This document shows, piece after piece, positions 9,037 to 18,364 of a stretch of 64,000 nucleotides of DNA. Where the stretch lies: NCBI RefSeq assembly GCF_000426065.1, contig NZ_KE384491.1:186001-250000 (forward strand). Direction: 5' to 3'. How positions within the stretch are numbered: position 1 is the first letter of the stretch; each line of letters opens with the position of its first letter. Source of the DNA: Mycobacterium sp. URHD0025. GTDB taxonomy: Bacteria > Actinomycetota > Actinomycetes > Mycobacteriales > Mycobacteriaceae. The notes under the pieces were generated by a model, which was not told where the DNA came from, did no database searches, and saw only the letters and a list, made by a program, of their open reading frames with translations. A program made the translations under genes and the position numbers.

Positions 9037-10626
9037 ATGCCCGAGGGGCACGAAGAACCCATCGCTCATCTCAGTGACGACGAACAACATCTCGCCAAGC
9101 TCGGCTACGTCCAGGAACTTCAACGGTCCTGGTCCGGATTCTCCAACTTCGCCATCTCGTTCTCGATCATCTCGATCCTGGCGGGCTGCTTCACCTCGTT
9201 CGGGCTCGGCTGGAACAACGGCGGACCGGCCGCCATCGCCTGGGGCTGGCCGATCCTCTCGGTGTTCATCCTCATCATCGGGTTCTGCCTGGCCGAACTC
9301 GTCTCCGCCTATCCCACCTCGGGCGGAATCTATTGGTGGGCATCCAAACTGGGCGGTCCCAAGGCCGGCTTCTACACCGGCTGGCTCAACCTCATCGGGC
9401 TGATCGCGATTCTGGCGTCGGTGTCCTACGGCAGCGCGACATTCCTTGACCTGACCCTGGGCACCTTCAGTGAAACCTGGCTGGCCGGTTACAGCCTGAC
9501 CCGGGTGTTCATCATGTTCCTGATCATTCTGGCGGCCTCGGCCGTGATCAACATCTTCTCGTCGCACCTGCTGGCGGTCATCAACAATGTCTCGGTGTGG
9601 TGGCATGTCGCGGGCGCCACCGCGGTGATCGCCATTCTCTGGCTGCTCCCGGACCAACACGCAAGCGTCTCCGATGTTTTCGCCAAGACCATCAACAACT
9701 CCGGGATCTTTTCCGGCTCCACCAATGGTTGGGGCTTCCTGCTTTTCGTGCTGCCGATCTCGGCCATCCTGACCCAATACACCATCACGGGATATGACGC
9801 GTCCGCGCATCTGTCCGAAGAGACGAAGAGCGCGGCAAATGCCGCCGCGAAGGGGATTTGGCAGTCGATCTTCTACTCGGCGATCGGCGGCTGGATCCTG
9901 TTGCTCTCGTTCCTGTTTGCCGTGCAGAACTCTGACGAGGTGTCGGCCAACGGCGGAGCGGTCGCGACCATCTTCACCCAGGCGCTGACATCGAAATGGG
10001 CCGGCGTGGTGCTGCTGATCGCCACCGCGGGTCAGCTGTTCTGCACCACCGCCTGCCAGACCAGTGCATCGCGCATGCTGTTCGCATTCAGCCGGGACCG
10101 CGCAGTGCCCGGGCACCAACTGTGGTCGAAGGTCAACGCGACGCGTGTGCCGGCCAATGCCGTCATGATCACCGCGGTGATCGCGGCGATCATCACACTG
10201 CCTGCCATCGTGCCGGTGAAGATTCCGGTCAACGGTGTGGAGGTGCCCTCACCGGTGGCGTTCTATGCGGTCGTCTCGATCGGAGTGGTCGGGCTCTACC
10301 TGTGCTTCGCAGTGCCGATCTACTACCGGTGGAAGGCCGGTGGCTCCTTCGAGCAGGGCCGCTGGAACGTCGGCAACAGGTACAAGTGGATGGCACCGGT
10401 GGCGATCATCGAGATCATCGTGACTTCCATCATCGCGATGTTCCCGACCTCGCTGGGCGGCATGCCGTGGGACCCGAGCTTCCAATGGAAGTTCGTGAAC
10501 TACACCCCGCTGCTGGTCGGCGGCGTGCTGGTGTTGCTGTTCGTCTACTGGCACGTGTCGGTGAAGCACTGGTTCACCGGTCCGATCAAGCAGGTGGACG
10601 CCCCGACGGCTGAACTGCCCGGCTGA
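9037..10626 (+). CDS. APC-superfamily amino acid/amine permease
   Basis: A 529-residue protein with about twelve membrane helices. It has the N-terminal APC signature FSNFAISFSIISILAGCFTSFG and the conserved segment YPTSGGIYWWASKLGG, typical of the amino acid/choline/GABA group. It lies divergent from glnA4 across a 189-base region, with AGGAG 7 bases before the ATG. Its place makes it the likely importer of the amine or gamma-amino acid handled by the glnA4 operon. The substrate is inferred, not shown. Confidence 0.86.
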   Translation: MPEGHEEPIAHLSDDEQHLAKLGYVQELQRSWSGFSNFAISFSIISILAGCFTSFGLGWNNGGPAAIAWGWPILSVFILIIGFCLAELVSAYPTSGGIYWWASKLGGPKAGFYTGWLNLIGLIAILASVSYGSATFLDLTLGTFSETWLAGYSLTRVFIMFLIILAASAVINIFSSHLLAVINNVSVWWHVAGATAVIAILWLLPDQHASVSDVFAKTINNSGIFSGSTNGWGFLLFVLPISAILTQYTITGYDASAHLSEETKSAANAAAKGIWQSIFYSAIGGWILLLSFLFAVQNSDEVSANGGAVATIFTQALTSKWAGVVLLIATAGQLFCTTACQTSASRMLFAFSRDRAVPGHQLWSKVNATRVPANAVMITAVIAAIITLPAIVPVKIPVNGVEVPSPVAFYAVVSIGVVGLYLCFAVPIYYRWKAGGSFEQGRWNVGNRYKWMAPVAIIEIIVTSIIAMFPTSLGGMPWDPSFQWKFVNYTPLLVGGVLVLLFVYWHVSVKHWFTGPIKQVDAPTAELPG

Positions 10627-13600
10627 TCACCCCAGCAGTTCGCGGATGTCGGAGGCGGAGATGGTGGAGCCGAACAGATCTCCGTCATCGACGACGGCGG
10701 CGAACAGGGCCCGCTTGCGGTCCTGCAGGGCGACCACCTTCTCCTCGATGGTGTTCTCCGCGACCAGACGGTAGACGCTGACCGGCCGGGTCTGCCCGAT
10801 GCGGTGGGCCCGGTCGACGGCCTGCGCCTCGGCGGCCGGGCTCCACCACGGGTCGCACAGGAAGCAGTAGTCGGCGGCGGTGAGGTTGAGCCCGAAGCCG
10901 CCCGCCTTCAGGCTGATCAGAAACACCTGCTTGGTACCGTCGCCGAATTCCTCGATGGCTCTGGCCCTTCCGTCCGAATCGACGGAGCCGTCGAGGTAGC
11001 TGTAGGCGATACCCGCCGAGTCCAGGTGGGCCCGCACGATGGCGAGGAATCCGGTGAATTGGCTGAACACCAATGCGCTGTGTCCCTCGGCGACCAACTG
11101 ATCGAGTTGTTCGACCAGGAAGTCGATCTTGGCCGAGCCCACCGAGCGTGCGGAGTCGTCGACCAACCCCGGATGCAGACTCAACTGCCGCAGCAGGGTC
11201 AGCGACCGGAAGATCTGGAATCGGTTCTTCTCCCAGTCCCCCAGCAGTCCCAGCACCTTCTGCCGTTCCCTGGCCAGCCGGGTGTCGTAGATCTTGCGAT
11301 GTTTGGCGCTCAGCCCGATGGTGAGGACCTGCTCGCTCTTCGGCGGAAGCTCGCGGACCACCTGGCTTTTGGTCCGACGCAGCAGCACCGGCTTGATCCG
11401 CCGGCGCAGTACCGGGAGCAGGTCGCCGGCCTGACCCGATTCGATCGGCTTGCGGAAATACGTCTCGAACACCTTCGGCGACGGAAACAGCCCGGGCACC
11501 GTGATCGACAGCAGCGACCACAACTCCATCAGGTTGTTCTCCATCGGGGTGCCGGTGATCGCCAGCTTGAACGGCACATCGAGCAGCCGTGCGGCCTGAT
11601 GGGTCTTGCTGTGGTGGTTTTTCACGAACTGCGCTTCGTCGAGAACCATTCCGGCCCAAGTGATCTGTGAATAGGCGGCGACATCCATGCGTAGCAGCGT
11701 GTAGGAGGTGACGACGATATCCGCCTCGGCCACCTGCTCGGCCAATCCCATGGCTGCCCGCGCATCGGTGGCCGTCACCACCACCGCGTTCAGCCCCGGA
11801 GTGAACTTGCGGCACTCGGCCACCCAGTTGCGCGCCACACTCGTCGGCGCCACCACCAGGAACTTGCCTGCCCCGCCCGTCACCGCGCGGGCGATGAGCG
11901 CCAAGGTCTGCACGGTCTTTCCCAGGCCCATGTCATCGGCGAGGACTCCGCCGATCCCGTTGTCCCACAGAAACGACAGCCAATCCAGCCCGTCACGCTG
12001 GTAGTCGCGCAGTTCGGCATCGAGGCCCGCGGGGAGGTCGACGGGGACCGGAGGACGGGCCGCGGCCAGCCGCGCCAGGTTGGCCCGCCACCGGCCCAGT
12101 TGCTCGTCGACGACACCGAGCTCGAGCAGTTCGTCCCACAGGGTGATGTTCATCGACGCGGCATTGACCCGGTCCCCGTCGATCTCGCCGAGGGCACGCG
12201 CCTCGTCGAGCAAGGCTCTCAACCGGACCAGCTCGGGCGTGTCCAGCCGGAAGTAGATGCCGGACGGAAGCAACATGTGTGTTGCCCCGGAGGACAATTC
12301 GCGAATCACGTCGGCCAGGGCAACCGTCTCGCCGTCAACGCTCACGGTGACGTTCAGGCTGAACCAATCCCCCGGAAGCGAGGTGTCCCCGGAGAACGAC
12401 AGGACCGGATCGGCCCCGGCGGCGCGGTACCGCTCATCGGCGTCGAGCGTCAGATCGGCGAAACAGTCCAGCTCGGGCAAGGTTTGATCGCACAGCACCG
12501 CGGCCTCCACCAGGGTGAGGTTCACCCCGCCCAGGAGTGTCTGCCGGGACGCCACCGCCACCGCATCCCGGGCGCTCGCGGCGTTGACGATGGCGCGCAT
12601 CTCGTGGACGGCCTCGGTGTCCAGTGTCGTGGTGATCCGGCGGTTCACATGCTGTGTCGCTTGCCGTTTCCAGTCCTGCGCGGCCGCTGCGACCGCCTGC
12701 AACGCGGGCGTCACCCGCTGCCAGAGCACCTCTTCGGCGGCGGCATCCCGGTAACCGATCAATCCCGCCGACGACATCGGGTCGAAGTCGTGATGCTGAT
12801 CGTTGACTTGGTAGCGCGTACTCCAGAACGCCCGTGCGCCGCCGTCGGCCACCTTGACCGTCAGAGCGGGCATCGGACCCGTGATGGTCGGCGGGACGAA
12901 CAGACCGTCGGCGACTTCCGTGTCCACGGTGCCGGCCAGGCGCGGCAGGATGTCGACGGCGAGTTCGCGCGCCATATCGGCCGGGATGTGCACCTCCTCG
13001 TGGTGGCCCAGCAACTCGGCCATGGTGCGACCCGGCACCGGGTCGAAGGCGCCCAGGCGCAGTACCGAATCGACGACCTGGAACATCCCGTGCGGAGCGG
13101 GCATCCCGATCAGTCCGACGCCGTCGGGCTCGCTGTCCTCTCCGTCGACGATCAGTGCCACCGACATCACCGCCCCGCCACCGCTCTCGGCGGCGAAGTC
13201 CAACCGCAGGTGGACGTTCTTGACCAATTCGACCGCACGGATCCCGCTCGCGGCGTCGGCCAGAACCGTCACCCCCGCATCCAGCACCTCGTCGAGCCGG
13301 GGCCACAGCGTCGCAGGCATTCCGTTGAGCAGCATCCCGTCGCTGCCGTGCGATGGGTAGTACCGCTCCATCTCCGACACCAGCGCCCGCACCGCCCGGT
13401 ACTGGTCACGGTCGAACTCGCCCGGCTCGGGATGATCCATGACGCGCCGCCACGTCAATGCCCGGGTGATCCAGGTGCCCCGCTTCCCCAGCGTCAGCGG
13501 ACGCAGCGTCAGCAATGTCCCCGGGCGGTAACGCGTCGGGGCACCCACGGAGAACTCCAGCGCGATCGGTTTGCCACCACCCGCGGGAACCGCCACCTCG

Positions 13601-13953
13601 TCGAGCACCTTGTCGAGCAGGTAGCGCCAGCGCTCGACCGGCGGGGCGGCCGGGTCGGCGGGTGAGGCCGCCGTCACCAGGGCGACCGCGTGTTTGCAGA
13701 ACGAGCCGACCGGGCATGAACACAGAGCCCATTCGACGACAGCCCGGCTGCCCGGTGACAGCCCGACCTCAAGGACATAGAGCTGACCATGCGACCCCAC
13801 GCACCGTCCACGCAGCAGGCGCTCGGCGTCATCGAACTCGATGTCACGCACGCGGCCCTCGGCGGCATAGCGCTCACCCCGCACGGTCGCCTGCGCGCCG
13901 AAATCGCGAATCAGCTCGTCACGAGCTATCCGGAAGCCGAATCCAGGCCTCAT
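10627..13953 (-). CDS. SNF2-family helicase with N-terminal SWIM zinc finger (HelZ-like)
   Basis: A 1108-residue ATPase. The SWIM motif (CSCPVGSFCKH) is near residue 70 and a long middle region follows. The SNF2 motor has Walker A DDMGLGKT near residue 650, DEAQ box LDEAQF and TGTPMENN. The helicase C lobe ends with DRAHRIGQTRPV. Such proteins translocate on DNA and remodel protein-DNA complexes; their precise bacterial role is open. I selected the ATG at 13953 because the longer frame would overlap the divergent synthase gene start at 14061 and gives a low-complexity extension. It resembles Rv2101 HelZ in architecture. Confidence 0.86.
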   Translation of the reverse strand: MRPGFGFRIARDELIRDFGAQATVRGERYAAEGRVRDIEFDDAERLLRGRCVGSHGQLYVLEVGLSPGSRAVVEWALCSCPVGSFCKHAVALVTAASPADPAAPPVERWRYLLDKVLDEVAVPAGGGKPIALEFSVGAPTRYRPGTLLTLRPLTLGKRGTWITRALTWRRVMDHPEPGEFDRDQYRAVRALVSEMERYYPSHGSDGMLLNGMPATLWPRLDEVLDAGVTVLADAASGIRAVELVKNVHLRLDFAAESGGGAVMSVALIVDGEDSEPDGVGLIGMPAPHGMFQVVDSVLRLGAFDPVPGRTMAELLGHHEEVHIPADMARELAVDILPRLAGTVDTEVADGLFVPPTITGPMPALTVKVADGGARAFWSTRYQVNDQHHDFDPMSSAGLIGYRDAAAEEVLWQRVTPALQAVAAAAQDWKRQATQHVNRRITTTLDTEAVHEMRAIVNAASARDAVAVASRQTLLGGVNLTLVEAAVLCDQTLPELDCFADLTLDADERYRAAGADPVLSFSGDTSLPGDWFSLNVTVSVDGETVALADVIRELSSGATHMLLPSGIYFRLDTPELVRLRALLDEARALGEIDGDRVNAASMNITLWDELLELGVVDEQLGRWRANLARLAAARPPVPVDLPAGLDAELRDYQRDGLDWLSFLWDNGIGGVLADDMGLGKTVQTLALIARAVTGGAGKFLVVAPTSVARNWVAECRKFTPGLNAVVVTATDARAAMGLAEQVAEADIVVTSYTLLRMDVAAYSQITWAGMVLDEAQFVKNHHSKTHQAARLLDVPFKLAITGTPMENNLMELWSLLSITVPGLFPSPKVFETYFRKPIESGQAGDLLPVLRRRIKPVLLRRTKSQVVRELPPKSEQVLTIGLSAKHRKIYDTRLARERQKVLGLLGDWEKNRFQIFRSLTLLRQLSLHPGLVDDSARSVGSAKIDFLVEQLDQLVAEGHSALVFSQFTGFLAIVRAHLDSAGIAYSYLDGSVDSDGRARAIEEFGDGTKQVFLISLKAGGFGLNLTAADYCFLCDPWWSPAAEAQAVDRAHRIGQTRPVSVYRLVAENTIEEKVVALQDRKRALFAAVVDDGDLFGSTISASDIRELLG

Positions 13954-14046
13954 GCGAGGAGAATACGGCTGACTGCCGACAAGACCGGGACACACCGTCG
14001 CGACGGGCCGACCCACCTTGGGTGCGACACCGCAGCGAGATCCTTG

Positions 14047-14052
14047 TAGGGT
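14047..14052 (+). promoter_or_regulatory. Candidate -10 element of the osmolyte operon
   Basis: TAGGGT matches TANNNT and ends eight bases before the ATG at 14061, which would give an almost leaderless mRNA. A TTGGGT lies 23 bases upstream, too far for a classic -35. Weak evidence from pattern and position only. Confidence 0.3.
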
Positions 14053-14060
14053 CGATATCG

Positions 14061-15866
14061 ATGTGTGGAGCCGCCGGGGAGGTGCGTCTCGATGGCCGGA
14101 CACCGGATATTTCCGCGGTGTCGGCCATGGCTGACGCGATGGCACCCAGAGGTCCGGACGCGGCCGGTGTGTGGTCGCAAGGCCGGGTCGCGCTGGGTCA
14201 CCGCCGCCTGAAAATCATTGACCTGACCGAAGCGGGCGCCCAGCCCATGGTTGATCCCGAACTCGGGTTGACCGTTTGCTGGAACGGCTGCATCTACAAC
14301 TATCAGGAGCTGCGCCGCGAACTGTCGGGGCACGGGTACCGCTTTTTCTCGCACAGCGACACCGAAGTGCTGCTCAAGGCCTATCACCACTGGGGTGACC
14401 GGTTCGTCGAGCACCTGATGGGGATGTTCGCGTTCGCGATCGTCGAGCGTGACACCGGCCGCGTGCTCCTGGGCCGCGATCGGCTGGGCATCAAGCCGCT
14501 GTACATCACCGAGGACACGCACCGGATCCGGTTCGCGTCCTCGCTGCCCGCCCTTTTGGCGGGCGGTGGCGTCGACACCCGGATCGATCCGATCGCGCTG
14601 CACCACTACCTCACGTTCCATTCGGTGGTGCCGCCCCCGCTGACGATCCTGCAGGGCATCAAGAAGGTGCCGCCCGCCTCGGTGGTCGCGATCGAACCCG
14701 ACGGCAGCCGGCACACCACGGTGTACTGGTCGCCGGACTTCACCCGGCACGCCGACCGGGCCGACTGGTCGGAACGGGATTGGGAAGACGCGGTCCTTGA
14801 GTCGCTGCGGCGCGCGGTCGAGCGACGGCTCGTGGCCGACGTGCCCGTCGGATGTCTGCTGTCCGGCGGCGTCGATTCCAGCCTGATCGTCGGACTGCTC
14901 GCCGAGGCCGGCCAGCACGGTCTGTCCACCTTCTCGATCGGCTTCGAGTCGGTCGGCGGGGTGGCCGGTGACGAGTTCAAGTACTCCGACATCATCGCCG
15001 AGCATTTCGAGACCGACCATCACCAGATCCGCATCGGCACCGACCGCATGCTGCCCGCTCTCGACGGCGCCATCGCCGCGATGAGCGAGCCGATGGTCAG
15101 CCACGACTGCGTGGCCTTCTATCTGCTGAGCCAGGAAGTCGCCAAACACGTCAAGGTGGTGCAGTCGGGGCAGGGCGCCGACGAGGTCTTCGCCGGTTAC
15201 CACTGGTATCCGCCGATGGCCGAGCCGGGCGCAGCCGGCCTCGACGGCTCCGTGGCCAGTTACCGCGGCGCGTTCTTCGACCGTGACAGCACGGGCGTGA
15301 GCGCGCTGATCAGCGAGGCATACCGGACCGACGGCGATCCCAGCGGGGTGTTCGTCACCGAGCATTTCGCCGCGCCGGGAGCGCAGACGGGTGTGGACCG
15401 GGCGTTGCGTCTGGACACGACCGTGATGCTGGTCGACGATCCGGTCAAGCGGGTCGACAACATGACCATGGCATGGGGCCTGGAAGGCCGCGTGCCGTTC
15501 CTCGATCACGAACTCGTCGAATTGGCCGCCACCTGCCCGCCGGGCCTGAAGACGGCGTACGGGGGCAAAGGTGTGCTCAAACAGGCTGCGCGCCGGGTGA
15601 TTCCGTCAGCGGTGATCGATCGTCCGAAGGGCTACTTCCCGGTCCCGGCGCTGACCCACCTCGAGGGGCCGTACCTGGATATGGTCCGCGATGCGCTGTA
15701 TGCGCCAGAAGCCAAGGAGCGCGGCCTGTTTCGGCCCGACGCCGTCGACCGGTTGCTGGCCGACCCGAACGGCAGGCTCACCCCGCTGCGGGGTAACGAG
15801 TTGTGGCAGATCGCGCTGCTCGAGTTGTGGCTGCAGCGCCACGGTGTGACGGGGGCCGCGGCGTGA
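14061..15866 (+). CDS. N-acetylglutaminylglutamine amidotransferase (asparagine synthase-like)
   Basis: A 601-residue protein. The class II glutaminase domain begins MCGAAGE with the nucleophile Cys at position 2, which fixes the start at 14061. The synthetase half carries the PP-loop SGGVDSSL near residue 270 and EGRVPFLDHELVE near 475. It resembles AsnB, but with an ATP-grasp/GNAT gene overlapping its stop it matches the amidotransferase that makes the terminal amide of N-acetylglutaminylglutamine amide, a dipeptide compatible solute. It would act in the cytoplasm under osmotic stress. The assignment rests on the gene pair more than on any one residue. Confidence 0.82.
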   Translation: MCGAAGEVRLDGRTPDISAVSAMADAMAPRGPDAAGVWSQGRVALGHRRLKIIDLTEAGAQPMVDPELGLTVCWNGCIYNYQELRRELSGHGYRFFSHSDTEVLLKAYHHWGDRFVEHLMGMFAFAIVERDTGRVLLGRDRLGIKPLYITEDTHRIRFASSLPALLAGGGVDTRIDPIALHHYLTFHSVVPPPLTILQGIKKVPPASVVAIEPDGSRHTTVYWSPDFTRHADRADWSERDWEDAVLESLRRAVERRLVADVPVGCLLSGGVDSSLIVGLLAEAGQHGLSTFSIGFESVGGVAGDEFKYSDIIAEHFETDHHQIRIGTDRMLPALDGAIAAMSEPMVSHDCVAFYLLSQEVAKHVKVVQSGQGADEVFAGYHWYPPMAEPGAAGLDGSVASYRGAFFDRDSTGVSALISEAYRTDGDPSGVFVTEHFAAPGAQTGVDRALRLDTTVMLVDDPVKRVDNMTMAWGLEGRVPFLDHELVELAATCPPGLKTAYGGKGVLKQAARRVIPSAVIDRPKGYFPVPALTHLEGPYLDMVRDALYAPEAKERGLFRPDAVDRLLADPNGRLTPLRGNELWQIALLELWLQRHGVTGAAA

Positions 15867-17653
15867 CCGCAACTGACCATGACGCGTCGGCTGCCTCGTT
15901 TGGATCTGATGATCACACCGAGGCGATAACGCTGGGGCTGCACGATGCCTCGCCGCAACACCTGGTCGACGCCATGGCCGATGACGTGGTGCTCGAACTG
16001 GGTTGGGGCCGCCTCATCTTCGGGCAGACCTTCGCCGACCCCGAGCAACTTGCCGAGGTGTTGCAGCAGGAAGGCCCGGGCCGGCGCGACATCTGCATCT
16101 ACGCCCGTGAATCGCACGTGCTGATCGCCCGCTCCCCCGCCGAGCTGTTCATCGACCCGAGTCACACGTACCGGTTGCGGTTCACCGACGAGTTCACGGC
16201 CGCCGAGCCCCTCGGGTTCACCGTGCGCACCCTGCAGACGCCGAGCGACGCGGACGCGATGAACCGCGTGTACGTGCGGTGCGGGATGGTGCCCGCGCCC
16301 GTCGATGTCATCTGGCACAACCACACCCTGACCCCGGCCGTGGTCTACCTGGTCGCGGTGCGCGACGATGACGGCACCGTGGTGGGCACGGTCACCGGCG
16401 TCGACCACAAGCGCCTGTTCGCCGACCCCGAGGACGGGTCGAGCCTGTGGAGCCTGGCCGTGGACCCCGCGGCCGGCCTGCCCGGCGTCGGAGATGCGCT
16501 GACCCGCACGCTGGCCGGAATCTTCCGGGAGCGGGGCCGGGCGTACCTGGATCTGTCAGTGGCACATGACAATTCCGCGGCGATCGGGCTGTACGAGAAG
16601 TTGGGTTTCCAGCGCGTCCCGGTGCTGGCCGTCAAGCGCAAGAACGCGATCAACGAGCCGTTGTTCACCCACCCGCCCGAAACGGTCGACGATCTGAATC
16701 CGTATGCACGCATCATCGCCGACGAGGCGATGCGTCGCGGCATCCGGGTCGAGGTGCTCGACGCGGGTGCGGGCGAGATGCGGCTGTCCCACGGCGGCCG
16801 CACGGTCATCACCCGAGAGTCGCTGTCGGAGTTCACTTCCGCGGTGGCGATGGCCCGATGCGACGACAAGCGCCAGACCCGTCGGATCGTCTCCGAAGCG
16901 GGCATCTCGGTGCCCAAGGGCCGGCTGGCGACTTTCGACCACGAAGACCACGACTTTTTGTCCGAAGTCAGCGATGTGGTGGTCAAGCCCACCCGCGGCG
17001 AGCAGGGTAAGGGCATCACCGTCGGGGTGGACGGCAGCGAAGAGCTGGACGCGGCGTTGCACCGGGCTCGCGAGCAGTATCCCGAGGTGCTGATCGAGCA
17101 GCGGGCCGCCGGCGACGATCTTCGTCTGGTGGTGATCGACGGCAAGGTGGTGGCCGCGGCGATCCGCAGGCCCGCCGAGGTCGTCGGCACCGGAAAGCAC
17201 ACCGTGGGCGAGCTGATCGAGGCCCAGTCACGGCGCCGGTCGGCGGCCACCGGCGGGGAATCACGCATCCCGATCGACGACGTCACCGTGGGAACGGTCG
17301 CCGATGCCGGTTGGTCGTTCGACGACGTACTGCCCGAGGGCGAGCGCCTACGGGTGCGCCGGACGGCGAATCTGCATCAGGGCGGGACGATTCACGACGT
17401 CACCGCGGAGGTGAACCCCGAGCTGTGCCGAGTTGCCGTGACCGCGGCAGCGGCCATCGGTATCCCCGTGACGGGGATCGATCTACTGGTGCCCGATGTC
17501 ACGGGCCGGGAGTACGTCTTCATCGAAGCCAATGAACGCCCGGGGCTGGCCAATCACGAGCCGCAGCCGACGGCCGCGGCGTTCGTGGACTTTCTGTTTC
17601 CGCAGCAGCCGGGGTTGCCGCAAGCCTGGACGCCTTCCGAGGCGGCTGACTGA
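15863..17653 (+). CDS. ngg: N-acetylglutaminylglutamine synthetase (GNAT-ATP-grasp fusion)
   Basis: A 596-residue two-domain enzyme. Residues ~110-260 form a GNAT acetyltransferase (SLAVDPAAGLPGVGDAL, then NSAAIGLYEKLGFQRV). Residues ~290-590 form an ATP-grasp ligase similar to cyanophycin and glutathione ligases (VVVKPTRGEQGKGITVGV, then FIEANERPGL). The acetylase and peptide-bond activities together make N-acetylglutaminylglutamine. The GTG at 15863 overlaps the upstream stop in a GTGA arrangement, so it is preferred over an earlier ATG inside the amidotransferase. The M42-type peptidase gene that often accompanies this pair is not present on either side. Confidence 0.84.
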   Translation: MTATDHDASAASFGSDDHTEAITLGLHDASPQHLVDAMADDVVLELGWGRLIFGQTFADPEQLAEVLQQEGPGRRDICIYARESHVLIARSPAELFIDPSHTYRLRFTDEFTAAEPLGFTVRTLQTPSDADAMNRVYVRCGMVPAPVDVIWHNHTLTPAVVYLVAVRDDDGTVVGTVTGVDHKRLFADPEDGSSLWSLAVDPAAGLPGVGDALTRTLAGIFRERGRAYLDLSVAHDNSAAIGLYEKLGFQRVPVLAVKRKNAINEPLFTHPPETVDDLNPYARIIADEAMRRGIRVEVLDAGAGEMRLSHGGRTVITRESLSEFTSAVAMARCDDKRQTRRIVSEAGISVPKGRLATFDHEDHDFLSEVSDVVVKPTRGEQGKGITVGVDGSEELDAALHRAREQYPEVLIEQRAAGDDLRLVVIDGKVVAAAIRRPAEVVGTGKHTVGELIEAQSRRRSAATGGESRIPIDDVTVGTVADAGWSFDDVLPEGERLRVRRTANLHQGGTIHDVTAEVNPELCRVAVTAAAAIGIPVTGIDLLVPDVTGREYVFIEANERPGLANHEPQPTAAAFVDFLFPQQPGLPQAWTPSEAAD

Positions 17654-17718
17654 GCGCTTGCGCGAAGGCAGGCCGCCGAGTATCGAGCCCAGTGGCGGCT
17701 GACTGAGCGCTTGCGCGA
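17641..17718. repeat. 25-base direct repeat spanning the ngg stop codon
   Basis: The 25 bases at 17641-17665 recur exactly at 17694-17718. The first copy contains the last ngg codons and its TGA; the second lies in the gap before the convergent hydrolase. A shorter third copy (GGACTGAGCGCT) follows at about 17724. Each full copy holds the near-palindrome GAGCGCTTGCGC. The pattern suggests a local duplication of a gene-end element. Confidence 0.7.
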
Positions 17719-17737
17719 GGTGGGGACTGAGCGCTGG

Positions 17738-18301
17738 TCACCAACTACTGGTGCGCAGCACGATCTCGGCGGCCAGTTGCGCGGTCGAGTCGCCGGCGCT
17801 GCGGCGACCGGCTATCTCCACAAGCCGGAAGTCGCCGTACACGTAGCGTTGGCTGGCCTTGGCGACGGCGCGGGCCGCGGGTGTGCTGACGAGCACCGTG
17901 GTGTTCATCTCCACCGGCGGGCATTCGTCGTCGCGGACCGCGCCGGTGGCGTCGGCGACGCGAGGGTGGCCGCGATCCACCACCACCAGACCGATGAACT
18001 TGTCCAGCCGGGTCGCGGCGAGCTCCCAGGCGAGTTCTCCCCCGAGCCGGTCGCCGACCAGCAGCGCCCATTTGATGTTGAGTGAATCGAGAATGCCGAC
18101 CACCGACTTGGCGGTGAGGCGGGGGTCGGGACCGATGATCACAGTGCGCAGTGAAGCGGTGTGCAGGCGCCGGCAGATCGGCTCGTACGCGGCCGGGCCG
18201 TGATGGCCTGCGCTCAGCACCACCACGGTGGAACCCTTCTCGGGCCCCGAGACGTCGACGGGTGTGGTGTATCCGTCGATCGTCGCGACGGTCGTAAGCA
18301 T
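17738..18301 (-). CDS. Alpha/beta-hydrolase-fold protein without a catalytic serine
   Basis: A 187-residue protein that follows the alpha/beta-hydrolase pattern: STVVVLSAGHHGPAAYEPICRRL with an oxyanion-hole-like turn, then WALLVGDRLGGELAWELA where a nucleophile elbow is expected. The elbow reads G-D-R-L-G, so the usual Ser of GxSxG is Arg. At 187 residues it is also shorter than most hydrolases, lacking a cap domain. It is probably not a classical serine hydrolase; a binding or redox-related role is possible. It is convergent with ngg and separated from the lipoprotein gene by 63 bases. Confidence 0.65.
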   Translation of the reverse strand: MLTTVATIDGYTTPVDVSGPEKGSTVVVLSAGHHGPAAYEPICRRLHTASLRTVIIGPDPRLTAKSVVGILDSLNIKWALLVGDRLGGELAWELAATRLDKFIGLVVVDRGHPRVADATGAVRDDECPPVEMNTTVLVSTPAARAVAKASQRYVYGDFRLVEIAGRRSAGDSTAQLAAEIVLRTSSW

Positions 18302-18364
18302 TCGGACAAACTACCGTCCAGTAGCGGCGTGCGGGCCGGAATCACCATTGTCCTGACGCCTGCG

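Noticed and set aside
12100..13665. A 521-codon plus-strand frame over the helicase
   Set aside because: No domain, and the minus-strand frame encodes intact SNF2 motifs.
13950..15509. A 519-codon minus-strand frame over the asparagine synthase-like gene
   Set aside because: The plus-strand protein has complete glutaminase and PP-loop motifs; the antisense frame has none.
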